Assembly: GCF_016801985.1 (NCBI RefSeq)
Contig: NZ_JAEVLS010000001.1
Coordinates: forward strand, 1,054,001 to 1,118,000
Direction of reading: 5' to 3'
DNA length: 64,000 nucleotides
Source of the DNA: Steroidobacter gossypii
Lineage (GTDB): Bacteria > Pseudomonadota > Gammaproteobacteria > Steroidobacterales > Steroidobacteraceae
The notes beneath the pieces are model-generated. The model was given only the letters and a program-made list of their open reading frames with translations, was not told the DNA's origin and ran no database searches. Positions 27,267 to 37,600 of this stretch are shown one piece after another (the stretch's first letter is position 1; every line of letters starts with the position of its first letter). A program made the position numbers and the translations under genes.

Positions 27267-29570
27267 ATGAGTGCCTTCGCTTCTTGCGGCGCGCGTCTGT
27301 CGATCGCCGCTATCCTTGCCACGCAGTTGCCCTTGCCGGCCAACGCCCAAAGCGCCTCGGCGGGCAGCGATGAATCGGCCTCCGGCATCGAAAGCGTCGT
27401 GGTGACGGCGCGTCGTCGCGAAGAAAGTTTGCAGGACGTACCGGTGGCGATTTCGGCCCTGACGGCCGACCAACTGCAGACTCAAAACGTGCGGACGCTG
27501 GAGGATATGACTGCGTTTGCGCCGAACATCAAAGTGAATGCGGGTCGCGCCACCAGCAGCACCATCAACGCATACATCCGCGGCGTCGGACAGAACGATC
27601 CGCTGTGGGGTTTCGAGCCGGGCGTCGGCATCTACATCGACGATGTTTACATCGCGCGTCCGCAGGGTGCGTTGCTGGATGTCTACGACGTCGAGCGCAT
27701 CGAGGTGCTTCGTGGTCCGCAAGGTACGCTGTACGGCAAGAACACCATCGCAGGCGCCATCAAGTATGTCACTCGTGACATTGCCACCAGCGAGCCGACG
27801 CTGAATGTTTCCGCTACTGGCGGCAGTTACAACCAGCGGGAGATCAAGGTGGGAGGCTCGATCCCGGTGGTCGACGAGCACATCTTCCTCGGCGCGGCGG
27901 TCGCATATCTACGGCGTGACGGTTACGGCGAGATCGTGGACGACGGCCGGGCGCGGCTATACAACCGTGTGGGACAGGATGTGTCAGACAAGGACGTGCT
28001 GGCGGCCCGCGCCAACGCTACATTTGTCTGGGGCGACAGCTCCCGACTGCGGATTCTGGCCGACACCGTGCAGGACAACTCCAATGCGACGGGCGGCCAG
28101 CGGCTGAACAATCTCACGGCCGCCGGCATCTTCCATCCGCGACTGAACCATCGTTACGATCAGCGCACCGACATGCCGGTGGATCGCGATCGCTTCATCA
28201 ACAAAGGCGTCGCGGCGACGTACACGCAAACGCTGACCGACGCGCTGGATTTGAAACTGGTCGGCGCATATCGCGAAGGCGACGGCCGGCAGTTCATCGA
28301 CTTCGACGAGTTGAACGCCAATCTGTTCCAGGTGCCGGCGCAGTACAGCGACGATCAAACCAGCGGCGAAGCGCAACTCACCTATACCAGCGATCGGGTC
28401 AAAGGCGTGGCGGGCGTCTACTACTTCACCGGCCAGGCCGAAGGAGCGTTCGACGCATCGCTGGGCTCGCTCGGTCTCACCTCGCTGACCAAGGGCAGCG
28501 TCGATACCGACAGCATCGCCGTCTATTTCGATACCACCTGGTCGCTGACAGATCGTTTGAACCTCAACGTCGGCGCGCGGTGGAACGAGGACGACAAGGA
28601 GGCGAGAGTATTCGTCGCGCAGTATCGCGGCGTACTGGCCCCGGACGCCACCTTGTTCGACGAGAACAACTTGCCGCCCGGCTTCTCGCTGGTGGCCGTG
28701 CAGAGCAACTACACCAATGACCGCAGCTTCTCCAATGTCTCGCCGCGGCTCGGCATGGACTTCCGGCTCGACGACGACCTGATGCTGTATTTCAGCTATG
28801 CCCAGGGCTTCAAGAGCGGCGGCTTCGACATGCGCGGCAATCAGCTCGCCAATCCCACCACCGTGAACGGCTACGACGCCGAGACGGCGGACAACTTCGA
28901 AGTGGGCATGAAGTCGACCTGGTTCGAGGACACGCTGCAGCTGAATCTCACTGCCTTCTACACGCCCTACGAAGACATCCAGATCACCACCCAGCAGTTC
29001 GTGCTGCTCAATGGCAACCCGACCAACGCCACGGCCGTACTGAATGCGGGCAAGCAGGTCAACCAGGGCGTCGAGCTGGAAACCATGTGGCGGCCGCTGT
29101 CGGCGCTGACGCTGGTGCTGAATGTCGGCTATCTGGATGCGGAGTTCGAAGAGTTCTTCACCGCCTGCCCGACTCCGACGCCGGGCTGCCGCCTGGACAT
29201 CAGCGGCCTGAATCAGCCCATCAACTCGCCGGACTGGACCACGTTCCTGGGCGCGACCTATGAGTGGTCACTTGGGGCCGGCGACATGACTTTGCATGCG
29301 GGCTATCAGTACCGGAGCGCGACCAAGGTCGCCAACACGACCGCCAGCATCACGGATCAGGATGCCTATGACATCCTCGACCTGGGTATCGCTTACACGA
29401 CCGCAGATGAGAGGTGGCGCTTCGCCGTCGATGGGAAGAACATCCTGGACGAGGAGTATCGCGTCGCGGGATATGACTTCGGCGCGGTGGGCCCGACTGG
29501 CGGCTTCAGTCAGATCGGTTTCTATGGACCGCCGCGCACGGTGTCGGTGACGGCCACATATCGGTATTGA
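27267..29570 (+). CDS. TonB-dependent outer-membrane receptor
   Basis: 767 residues; GGGGGA precedes the ATG by about 6 bases. A signal peptide ends at ANAQS near residue 28. The TonB box region is ESVVVTARRREESLQDVPVA. The plug domain follows (NIKVNAGRATSSTINAYIRG, VGIYIDDVYIARPQGAL, IEVLRGPQGTLYGKN), then a 22-strand barrel ending with YGPPRTVSVTATYRY and a C-terminal Tyr instead of the usual Phe. Family role: energy-dependent uptake of siderophores, vitamins, sugars or hydrophobic compounds. The GVGQNDPLWGFEPGVGIYID-type plug belongs to the large proteobacterial group often found with catabolic genes. With TetR divergent and an SDR 13 bases downstream, it probably imports an organic substrate (inference). 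Confidence 0.94.
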   Translation: MSAFASCGARLSIAAILATQLPLPANAQSASAGSDESASGIESVVVTARRREESLQDVPVAISALTADQLQTQNVRTLEDMTAFAPNIKVNAGRATSSTINAYIRGVGQNDPLWGFEPGVGIYIDDVYIARPQGALLDVYDVERIEVLRGPQGTLYGKNTIAGAIKYVTRDIATSEPTLNVSATGGSYNQREIKVGGSIPVVDEHIFLGAAVAYLRRDGYGEIVDDGRARLYNRVGQDVSDKDVLAARANATFVWGDSSRLRILADTVQDNSNATGGQRLNNLTAAGIFHPRLNHRYDQRTDMPVDRDRFINKGVAATYTQTLTDALDLKLVGAYREGDGRQFIDFDELNANLFQVPAQYSDDQTSGEAQLTYTSDRVKGVAGVYYFTGQAEGAFDASLGSLGLTSLTKGSVDTDSIAVYFDTTWSLTDRLNLNVGARWNEDDKEARVFVAQYRGVLAPDATLFDENNLPPGFSLVAVQSNYTNDRSFSNVSPRLGMDFRLDDDLMLYFSYAQGFKSGGFDMRGNQLANPTTVNGYDAETADNFEVGMKSTWFEDTLQLNLTAFYTPYEDIQITTQQFVLLNGNPTNATAVLNAGKQVNQGVELETMWRPLSALTLVLNVGYLDAEFEEFFTACPTPTPGCRLDISGLNQPINSPDWTTFLGATYEWSLGAGDMTLHAGYQYRSATKVANTTASITDQDAYDILDLGIAYTTADERWRFAVDGKNILDEEYRVAGYDFGAVGPTGGFSQIGFYGPPRTVSVTATYRY

Positions 29571-29583
29571 AGACGCAGCGTTC

Positions 29584-30342
29584 ATGACCGCCAGACATCG
29601 CATTCTCATCACCGGCGCGGCGAGCGGCATCGGACTGGCGTTGACCCAGCACTTCGCCGCTGCCGGGCATCGCGTGGTGGCCTGCGATATACAGCAGGCT
29701 TCGCTGGATGACCTACGAAAGGATCTGCCGCAGGTTCGCACGCTGGCGTTCGATCTGTCCGACGCGGGGCAGATCGACGCTGCGTTCGGTTCTCTGGGTG
29801 ACGATATGCCGGACGTGCTGGTCAACAACGCCGGCTTGCAGCACGTCTCGCCTCTCGAAGAGTTTCCGCCGGAGAAGTGGCAGCTTCTGATCGCCGTGAT
29901 GCTCACTGGCACGGCGCTGCTCACGCGCGCGGCGCTGCCATCCATGCGCCGAAACAACTTCGGCCGGATCGTGAATATCGGCTCGATTCATGCGTTGGTC
30001 GCGTCGCCATTCAAGAGCGCTTACGTGGCGGCGAAACATGGGCTCGTCGGGTTCAGCAAGACCGTCGCTTTGGAAACTCACGATGTCGACATCACCATCA
30101 ACACGGTGTGCCCCGGCTATGTGAAGACCCCCTTGGTCGACGCCCAGATCGCCTCGCTCGCCCGCACTCACCATCTCACCGAGCAGCAGGTGGTGGAAGA
30201 AATCATGCTCAAGCCCATGCCCAAACGTCAGTTCATCACCCCCGACGAACTGACCGGCACCGTCGACTTCCTCTTGAGCCCCGCCGCCCGCAACATCACC
30301 GGCCAATGCCTCGTCCTCGATGGCGGCTGGACCGCGCAATAA
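29584..30342 (+). CDS. 3-hydroxybutyrate dehydrogenase-like SDR
   Basis: 252 residues, classical short-chain dehydrogenase. Cofactor motif TGAASGIG (residues 10-17), NNAG, and catalytic Ser in IVNIGSIHALVASPFKSAYVA plus Y-x-x-x-K (YVAAK). VNNAGLQHVSPLEEFPPEKW and the C-terminal KRQFITPDELTGTVDFLLS are characteristic of D-3-hydroxybutyrate dehydrogenases (BdhA), which interconvert 3-hydroxybutyrate and acetoacetate with NAD. Only 13 bases follow the receptor stop, so it is in the same operon and under the same TetR control. In that setting it might act on another hydroxy-acid or alcohol. Confidence 0.88.
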   Translation: MTARHRILITGAASGIGLALTQHFAAAGHRVVACDIQQASLDDLRKDLPQVRTLAFDLSDAGQIDAAFGSLGDDMPDVLVNNAGLQHVSPLEEFPPEKWQLLIAVMLTGTALLTRAALPSMRRNNFGRIVNIGSIHALVASPFKSAYVAAKHGLVGFSKTVALETHDVDITINTVCPGYVKTPLVDAQIASLARTHHLTEQQVVEEIMLKPMPKRQFITPDELTGTVDFLLSPAARNITGQCLVLDGGWTAQ

Positions 30343-30544
30343 CTCCCCTCACCTTCGCTCGCTCGCGGTAAAGATGAACGTCTCGCAAGGGAGAGCAGAA
30401 AATCGAACCAAACCTTTCGGCGCGTCGACGAGGTGGGCGGCGCGCAAGCCACCGAAGCCTCTTGAATCCCAGCTAAAAACAAAGAATGCGCTGCGTTAGC
30501 CATCCGCCGATAAGATAGCCGCCGACGCACAAGGCGAGGCCCGG

Positions 30545-31774
30545 ATGTCCCGCAGTTATAAGATCACCTTGCTGATCGCTCTGTATATCGCGCAGGGCCT
30601 GCCCTTCGGCTTTTTCACGCTGGCGCTGCCCGTGCTGTTGCGAGAGGCCGGCTATTCACTCAAGGAGATCGCCGCGCTCAGCGTCCTGTCCCTGCCGTGG
30701 TTCCTGAAGTTCCTGTGGGCCCCAGTGCTGGATCACACCGGCTCACGACGGGCCTGGCTGCTCGGCCTGCAGTTCGCATCGATCGCAGCGGCGCTGCTGC
30801 TGACGAGGGCCGACCCGAGCGCCGACCTGAGCACACTCATTCTGGCCGCGCTGGTGTTCAACCTCCTGGCCGCTTCTCAGGACGTGATCACCGACGGCCT
30901 CGCCGTACGCATGCTGGATCAGAAAGAGCGCGGCCTGGCGAATGCCATTCAAGTCGGCGCATATCGCTTTGGCATGATTCTCGGCGGTGGTCTTCTGCTG
31001 GCTGTGTTCGCACGGACGAACTGGGAAGTGACCTTCCTGTCGATGGCCGGCCTGCTTGCACTCACCGTGATACCGACGTTCGCACTCAAAGACCCGGCGC
31101 CTCGAGAAGACGCACCGAGATACAGCCCCGGCCAACTTCTCATCATCTGGCTCCGCCGCTTGTTTCAGCGAGGCATGCTGCGGTTCGCGCTGGTCATCGT
31201 GCTGTATCGCTTCGGCGATCAGATGGTGGCAACGCTGCTCGGCCCGTTCCTGATCGATCAAGGCATGAACAAAGAAGCCATCGCGCTGATGAAAGGCACA
31301 GTCGGATCCGGCACCAGCCTGCTCGGCGCAGTGCTGGGCGGCTGGCTGGCGTTCAGTGCCGGAAGGCGCACCGCCATCCTCGCAAGCGGTATCGCACAAG
31401 CTGCGTCATACACGCTGTACATCGTGGCTGCGATGGGCCTGGGCGGAGTGAGCCTGCTGTGGGTTGCGACCATCTTCGAAGGCGTCATCGGCACGATGGC
31501 CACCGTCGCATTGTTCACATTGATGATGGACGCTTCCGACCCCGAGCATGCCGGCACCGACTACACGTTGTTCGCCAGCCTGGTGGTGCTGATCGGGCCA
31601 GTCGGCAACATCTCCGGCGCCGCCGTAGCAGACGCGCTCGGCTATGGCCCCGCGTTCACAGTGGGAGCGATTCTCGCGTTGGCGGGAACACTCATCGTGG
31701 TACGCATGCTGGACCACAAACCCGTCCCAGCGCGCGTGGCCGAAGTCTGGAAGCCGGCGAGAGCGAGCGCCTAA
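30545..31774 (+). CDS. MFS transporter, AmpG-like
   Basis: 409 residues, about 12 membrane segments. N-terminal IALYIAQGLPFGFFTLALPV and WFLKFLWAPVLDHTG match the AmpG / acetyl-CoA-transporter (SLC33) branch of MFS, as does SQDVITDGLAVRML with its buried Asp. AmpG moves anhydromuropeptides into the cytoplasm for cell-wall recycling; the length is short for E. coli AmpG (491), so siderophore carriers of the RhtX/FptX type are an alternative. The 202 bases upstream hold no gene. Its stop overlaps that of the opposing histidine kinase. Confidence 0.85.
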   Translation: MSRSYKITLLIALYIAQGLPFGFFTLALPVLLREAGYSLKEIAALSVLSLPWFLKFLWAPVLDHTGSRRAWLLGLQFASIAAALLLTRADPSADLSTLILAALVFNLLAASQDVITDGLAVRMLDQKERGLANAIQVGAYRFGMILGGGLLLAVFARTNWEVTFLSMAGLLALTVIPTFALKDPAPREDAPRYSPGQLLIIWLRRLFQRGMLRFALVIVLYRFGDQMVATLLGPFLIDQGMNKEAIALMKGTVGSGTSLLGAVLGGWLAFSAGRRTAILASGIAQAASYTLYIVAAMGLGGVSLLWVATIFEGVIGTMATVALFTLMMDASDPEHAGTDYTLFASLVVLIGPVGNISGAAVADALGYGPAFTVGAILALAGTLIVVRMLDHKPVPARVAEVWKPARASA

Positions 31775-33594
31775 TCGGGCAACTCGATAGTGAACGTCGC
31801 GCCTGCGCCCGGCTTACTCTGAGCGAACACTCGCCCGCCCAGCCGCTCGACGGCCTTGCGCACCAGCGCCAACCCGATGCCCGTGCCGGGATACTGATCG
31901 TCCCGATGCAAGCGTTGAAACAGCTTGAAGATGTGATCGTGGTACTGCATGTCGAAGCCGATGCCATTGTCGGTGACCGCCAATACGACCCCGTCACTCT
32001 TGCGACGACACACCACGGCGATGTGTGGGCTCGGGGTATCGCGCGTGTACTTCAACGCGTTTTCCACCAGATTCCGCAACGCTTGCGCGAGGCCGCTGGC
32101 GTCCACGCGTAGCGTCATCGGCTCGACCACCACGGTCATGACGATGCCGCGGCGTTGTATCTCGTCCTGATACGAACTCAACACCTGATCCACCAGTGAC
32201 GGCAAGCTCACCACGCTTGCCTGCATGCCGCGCCGATCGATCTGCGAATACGACAACAGATCATCGATCAGCGTCGACATCTTCACCGAGCCATTGCGGA
32301 TACGGGCGAGATGTTCGCGAGCGCGGTCCGTCAGCTCTGCTGGCAGTTCCTGCTCGAACAGGTGCGCGAAGCCATTGATCGCGCGCAGCGGCGCCTTCAA
32401 ATCGTGAGCGACCGCATATGAAAAGCCTTCGAGCTCCTCATAGGCGCGCTTCAACTCGGTGGTGCGCTCGCTGACGCGTTGCTCGAGCGCCGTGGTCAAG
32501 TCCCGATACCGCGCCTCGCTATGACGCAGCTCGACATTCGCATCCTGCAGCTGCTGATTGGCCATCACCAACTGATTGGTCAGGTGCTGCGATTCGTTCT
32601 GGATCCACGCCTCGCGCGCTCCGAGGATGACGGCGAACAGAATGAAGATGGTGGCCGACAGCCAGATCACACGCGGCGTGAACGTAGCGCTGCTGCTCAA
32701 CGCCACGGCCACCATGATGACGAGCAACAGCGCCGGCATCACCGCCTCGAGCCAGCGCTCGCGAGCCTGCATCTTGTGGCGAATGTCACCATGGTCGCGC
32801 TTGCTCAACCAGGCCTGCTCGTGACCCGCCACCGCAATCAGACCGAACATCAGCAGCCAGCTGGCATTGACCATGTCGTCCGGCAGATAGCTTTGGGTCA
32901 GCAGGGCATGCGCATACGTGAAGTTGGAGATCGCATAGATGCAAGTGGCGAACACCAGCAGCAGCATCGGCGTCCAGGACGCGCCCCAACGAAAGGTCCA
33001 GAGCGCGCTCAAGGTGGACAGAAACGTTCCGGCGACCAGTACCGTATGCGCCACGCCTACCCACAGAAACATCGGTGTGACGCTCGGGCTCTGCAGCGCC
33101 GGCTCGAGCATGCCCAGCACCACTGTAATCGCCAGGCAGCAAGCGACCAGCCCAAGGTTGCCGACATGCTTGAGCGTGAATGCAGCCCGGTTGCGGGCTT
33201 CGGGCAGCATCAGCACGCCGGCCACCACGAACACGGCGAAGCCCGTGTAGAAGATCTGGTTGAGACTCGGAAACGGCTGCGCCACCTGGAGAACCAGCTG
33301 CACGTAGTTCCAATGCAGCTGCCCGATCAACCAGCTGCCGCAGGCGAGGGCGATCATCGACCAGGCGCGCCGACGCTCGGGCTCAACCTGGCGGGAACTG
33401 CGGAAGCACACCAACGTCGCGGCTGCGGCAGCCACCGTCCATGCGACATCGTTGATCCACACCTGCACGCCATTGCTGGCCACATAGATGGCGACGCCAT
33501 AGACTGCGAGCCCCGCCAGCCAGGCATACGCCAGCGCCCAACGCGAGCGCGTCGAATCGAGGTCGGTGTGGATCTTGTCTGCTTCGGCTGCCAT
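31771..33594 (-). CDS. Membrane sensor histidine kinase
   Basis: 607 residues from ATG 33594 (the open frame reaches 33768 over an Arg-rich non-hydrophobic stretch and into the zinc-ribbon gene, so I reject it). Eight to nine membrane segments fill residues 20-330 (AYAWLAGLAVYGVAIYVASN, MFLWVGVAHTVLVAGTFLS, ERWLEAVMPALLLVIMVAV). A coiled coil follows, then HisKA with the phospho-His in FSYAVAHDLKAPLRAING, and HATPase with NLVENALKYT, DNGIGFD and GTGIGLALVRKAV. This phytochrome-like HisKA type is common in orphan kinases; no response regulator is adjacent. It lies 50 bases behind the zinc-ribbon gene of the MoxR cluster and in the same direction, so it may be part of that transcript. Confidence 0.92.
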   Translation of the reverse strand: MAAEADKIHTDLDSTRSRWALAYAWLAGLAVYGVAIYVASNGVQVWINDVAWTVAAAAATLVCFRSSRQVEPERRRAWSMIALACGSWLIGQLHWNYVQLVLQVAQPFPSLNQIFYTGFAVFVVAGVLMLPEARNRAAFTLKHVGNLGLVACCLAITVVLGMLEPALQSPSVTPMFLWVGVAHTVLVAGTFLSTLSALWTFRWGASWTPMLLLVFATCIYAISNFTYAHALLTQSYLPDDMVNASWLLMFGLIAVAGHEQAWLSKRDHGDIRHKMQARERWLEAVMPALLLVIMVAVALSSSATFTPRVIWLSATIFILFAVILGAREAWIQNESQHLTNQLVMANQQLQDANVELRHSEARYRDLTTALEQRVSERTTELKRAYEELEGFSYAVAHDLKAPLRAINGFAHLFEQELPAELTDRAREHLARIRNGSVKMSTLIDDLLSYSQIDRRGMQASVVSLPSLVDQVLSSYQDEIQRRGIVMTVVVEPMTLRVDASGLAQALRNLVENALKYTRDTPSPHIAVVCRRKSDGVVLAVTDNGIGFDMQYHDHIFKLFQRLHRDDQYPGTGIGLALVRKAVERLGGRVFAQSKPGAGATFTIELPD

Positions 33595-33644
33595 CGCCGC
33601 TAGTATGCCTTCCCTGTCGCAGCGGCGTGCAGTGGCAGCGAGCA

Positions 33645-33827
33645 TCAAGTCAGCTTGATGCGCTCCTCGCCGCAGCGCTTGCAGCGTTCCGTGCTGACCA
33701 GCTTGCCTTGCTTCACATCGAAGCGTCGTGCCGAGAGCAGTTCCCATTTGTGAAAGCCCGACGAGCACAGCGTCTTGCCGTCGGCGCGTTTCTGTTTGGC
33801 TTTTTTCAGATTGATGACGTTCGACAT
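33645..33827 (-). CDS. 60-residue zinc-ribbon-like protein
   Basis: From ATG 33827, three bases beyond the DUF4159 stop (a TTG two codons earlier would overlap that stop). The N terminus is basic (NLKKAKQKRADGK), then CSSGFHKWELLSARRF and a C-terminal TERCKRCGEERIKL. One Cys and one His in the first half and a C-x2-C pair in the second make a plausible single zinc site. Small proteins of this look occur in proteobacteria as conserved hypotheticals; I know no function. Placement at the end of the MoxR cluster suggests a regulatory or assembly accessory role. Confidence 0.72.
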   Translation of the reverse strand: MSNVINLKKAKQKRADGKTLCSSGFHKWELLSARRFDVKQGKLVSTERCKRCGEERIKLT

Positions 33828-33829
33828 GT

Positions 33830-34678
33830 TCAATGGGTCATTGCATACACGACCACATTCACGCCGACCATGTAGGAGCGGGTCGAGAACGTCTCGAAGT
33901 ACCAGTCGCCGTACGCCTCGCGCTCCCAGCCGTCACCGACGTCGGTGTTGTGAGTGGCGAGCACCATGATACGGCCATCGTCGTCCAGCCAGGCGCGCAT
34001 CTGTGGCTCGTCGAGCGAGCCGGCGGGAAACTTGTGAGCGCCGGGGGATTCGGCGGTGCTGCCGCCGGGGCTGGCAAAGGGCAGCGCCGGGATCTGCGGC
34101 ATCTCTTCGAGATCGAACACGGTATGGAAGATGGGATGTTCGGGCGTGAGCACGCGCCATTCGCGATTCGGCAGCACGGTGCGCATCACGTTGGCGAACT
34201 GCTGCCACTCGGCATCGCCCCAGAAATCATCGACCCACACGAAGCCGCCGCGCGCCAGATAGCTCTCGAAAGCGGCGCGCTCCTGCTCCGAGATCACCAT
34301 GTATCCGGGGTCGGACATGTACAGCATGGGAAAGTCGCCGAGATCCGGCGCCGTCAGCAGGCGACTCGAGGCCTGGGGCGCGACATGGATGCGAGTCAGC
34401 TGCTGGAGTCGATGACTGAAATTGTCGTCGCCTTCGGGGAAGTCGGTCTCCCATCGCGCCCACACTCGACCGTCGTAGGCGTAGTAGGCCTCGCCCATGC
34501 CGCCTTCGCTGTCGTAGATGGCGCGGACCAGATTGAGCCGCGCCATGTCGGGCGGCGTCGACGAGCGTCCGCCGTCACCCGTGATGAGATTCGTTCCGGC
34601 GAGCGCGGCCAGCGTCGCGAACGCCGCGTAAGTGGCCAATAGCGAGAGTGGCAGCCGGTGCTTCATGTTCCGAGCCAA
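33830..34678 (-). CDS. DUF4159 domain protein
   Basis: 282 residues (278 if the second Met at 34666 is used). An N-terminal hydrophobic segment (LPLSLLATYAAFATLAALAG) works as signal or anchor. The rest is the DUF4159 domain: FSHRLQQLTRIHVAP, LYMSDPGYMVISEQERAAFE, YLARGGFVWVDDFWGDAEW, PEHPIFHTVFDLEEMPQIP. The fold is thought to be GATase/flavodoxin-like; there is no nucleophilic Cys in the expected place. DUF4159 proteins regularly lie beside MoxR, DUF58 and BatA-like genes. It sits 10 bases behind the DUF4175 gene. Probably a periplasmic part of the complex. Confidence 0.88.
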   Translation of the reverse strand: MARNMKHRLPLSLLATYAAFATLAALAGTNLITGDGGRSSTPPDMARLNLVRAIYDSEGGMGEAYYAYDGRVWARWETDFPEGDDNFSHRLQQLTRIHVAPQASSRLLTAPDLGDFPMLYMSDPGYMVISEQERAAFESYLARGGFVWVDDFWGDAEWQQFANVMRTVLPNREWRVLTPEHPIFHTVFDLEEMPQIPALPFASPGGSTAESPGAHKFPAGSLDEPQMRAWLDDDGRIMVLATHNTDVGDGWEREAYGDWYFETFSTRSYMVGVNVVVYAMTH

Positions 34679-34688
34679 AGACTCTCAA

Positions 34689-37600
34689 TCAACGATTCCC
34701 CAGGCGACGGTAATACTCGGCCACGGCTTCGCGATAACGCGGCGACTCCGGCGACGGCAACGTTGCATGCGCCGGTTTGTCGCCGCGGACGCGAGCCGCG
34801 GCATTCAATGCAGTGAGTTCAATCTGATCGATGACCTTCAACATGGCCTCACCCTGCTCGGCCATGGGATCGCCGTTCAAACGTCGCAACTGATTGGCAT
34901 GGCGACGCAAGGCCTCCAGCTCGGCGGGGGTGAGCTCGCCATCCGTCATGCGATTGGTGAGATCGCGAATGCGTTGACTGATGGCGCTGGTCTGTCGAGC
35001 CAGCGAGCCCCGGCCATCTTCGAGAGTGTTGATGCCGCGCGCCGGTACGATCGGATTCCACGCGGACAATCCATTCTGCGCGCCGGCGCTGCCGCCGCGA
35101 GAGCTTTGGCGCTGCGACGAGCCGGGTTGTCGCGAGCCGGGCGCGCCGTTGCTGCCGTCGGCCTGCTGACCTTGACTATTTTCGCCGCCCTGTTGGTTTT
35201 GCGCGCTGAGCTGCGATTGGCCACCGCCTTGCTCCGATCCATCGCCCTGCTGTGATTGCTGATCGCCGCGTTCGCCCGGCTGGCCTCCGAGGCCCTGTTC
35301 CTCGCTGCTCCTCTGCGCACTTCTCACGGCCCGGCGAAGTTCCGCGACCTGCGCCAGCAAATCATCCGTCGTGGCGGCGTCGCGCCTCTGCGATCGTTCG
35401 CTCGAAGCCTGAGTTGCGGCTTCGCGCAGATCGTGCTCGAGGTTTTCGAGCGCTTCGGTGATCAAGCCTTCGCGAGGCGCGGCTTCGCGAGCGCGGCCGT
35501 AATAGATTTCGGCGGCGCTGCGATTCAATCGATACATCACATCCGAGCCTTCGATATCGCGCACGATTTCACTCAGACGCTGCGTGCTCTTGGGTGTGCC
35601 GGCACGATGCTGATGCACGGCGCTGCGCATATCGCCTTGCAAGTTGGACAGCTGGTCCGCCATGCGTTGTTTGGATTCGACCAGGTCCTTGACGCTGCGC
35701 TGATTCAGGCCGCCACGACCGCTGGCCCGGAAGCTCGACTCGTTGCTTTGCGACAGCGCCTTGTACAGCTCGCTTTCGATACGACGCTGATCCTCCAGCA
35801 ACTCGCCGGTGCGGTCGGCGAACTGTTCGAGGGCCTGATCAAGGCGCGACGCTTCGGGCTTGTCGATCTGGCGAAGCGCCTGGCGCAGATGTTTGCTTGC
35901 TTCCCGCGCGGACTGCGAGCCCTGCGACTCGCCCGCCTCGTTGGGCTGATTGGCCGCCTTCATGTTCTCCAGCGCCTGGTTGACGGACTGCAACGCCTGC
36001 TCGATCTCGGATCTTTCCGAGGCGTTGCTGCCGCTCTGACCACGAGAGCCGGAGCTGGAACCGCTTTGCCCCTGGCGCGATGAATTGCTGGCCTGCTGCT
36101 GTTGTGACGAACCTTGCTGCTGCTGACGATTCAGCGCATCGAGCCGACGCCGCAGATCTTCCGCCTCTCGACGCAGCTGTTCCTGCTGCCAGCGCTGTTC
36201 CTGCATGGCCCGCGCATTGCGCTGTTCCTGCGCGAGCTTCTCCTGGCGCTCGGCCAGTTCTTTGAGCTTGCGGATCGCCTCGTTCATCTCCTGCTGGGTA
36301 TTCTGCTGCGACAATTGCGATTCGCTTTCGTACTGGCTTTTTTCCACGTCCATTTCGAGCTCGAACATCTCGGCGAAGTTGCGGGCGCTCTGCGAGCCTT
36401 CACCGCCACTCTCCTGTTGCATGGAAACCTGCACTTCGCGGAAGGCTGCTTCGGCGCGCAGCAACTGTTGCAGCGCCTGCTGTTCCGGCGTCACTGCCTG
36501 TTGCAGCCGAAATGCAGATAGATGACCGGCCGCAGGCTCCATGAGCCCGGCAGCTCGCTCCAGGCTTTCGACAAACGTTTTCACGCGGTCGTCGGCTTCC
36601 ACTTCCATGCGAGCGCGGGTTCTTTGCGCCAGCGTGCGTGCCTGTTGCGCCAGGGTGGACTGGAAATCCGCCAGCATGCGCGCGCTGTCTTCCAGCTGTT
36701 CGCGTGTGCGGGCGTTACGCTCGTCGCTTCGTTGCAGATTCCAGGTCGCGAGCAGGATCTCGCGTTGACGCTCCGAGATCGCGCCCTGCTCGTCCGCCAT
36801 GCCACCGCCACCTCCGCCGCCGCCCTGGCCTTGTTTGAAGGTGCGCTCGAACGGCTGGACCTGCACCATGAACAGATCGGTCTGCACCGTCTGCTTGCGA
36901 TCCTTGGCCACCGCGTAATAAGAGACCAGATCGCCGGGCTGCAGCCGCTGCGCCTCGGTTGCCTTGGCGCCGAGCTCTTCCATGCTCAGCAACGACTGGT
37001 TGTCGGCCCGCTGGGTGTTGCCGGCGACCGGCATTTTTTTCCATTCGCCGCCGTTCACCGAATACAGCAAGGAAACATCGCGCAACCTGAAATCGTCCTC
37101 CGCCTGGATGTGCACCGGCACTTCCTCGATGCTGGTGGCGCGCCAGTCGCGGCCGGGCTTGCGGATCTGAATGCTGGGTTTTTCGTCGGGCACGATCTCG
37201 ATTGGATATTCGTCGCTGAGCGCCACGAACTCGTCGGCGACGCGCGCGCCGATCTGATAGGCCCCGGGCTGGTTGACGGCGATCGTGCCGACATTGGCGC
37301 GACCTTCCTGCTCCAGCTGCTGACTGCGTCCATCCACGATCAGCGCCGGCGCCTCGAGCGGCGCATCGGCAAACACTTCCACTTTGACGTCGGTGCCCGC
37401 GACCGCCCGAATGTCGCGCGATTCTTCATCTGTCAGCGATTCGAGCCCGGTCCATTCAGGATAGGAGTAAGTCAGGCGCACTTTCTGGATACGCGGCAGA
37501 TCCACCACGCCGATGTGGTGCTCGGCGCTGCGAATGCCATCCGCCTGGACGTAGTAAGCGAGCGGGCCTCGCACGGCGTAAAGTTTGAAATCGTACTGAC

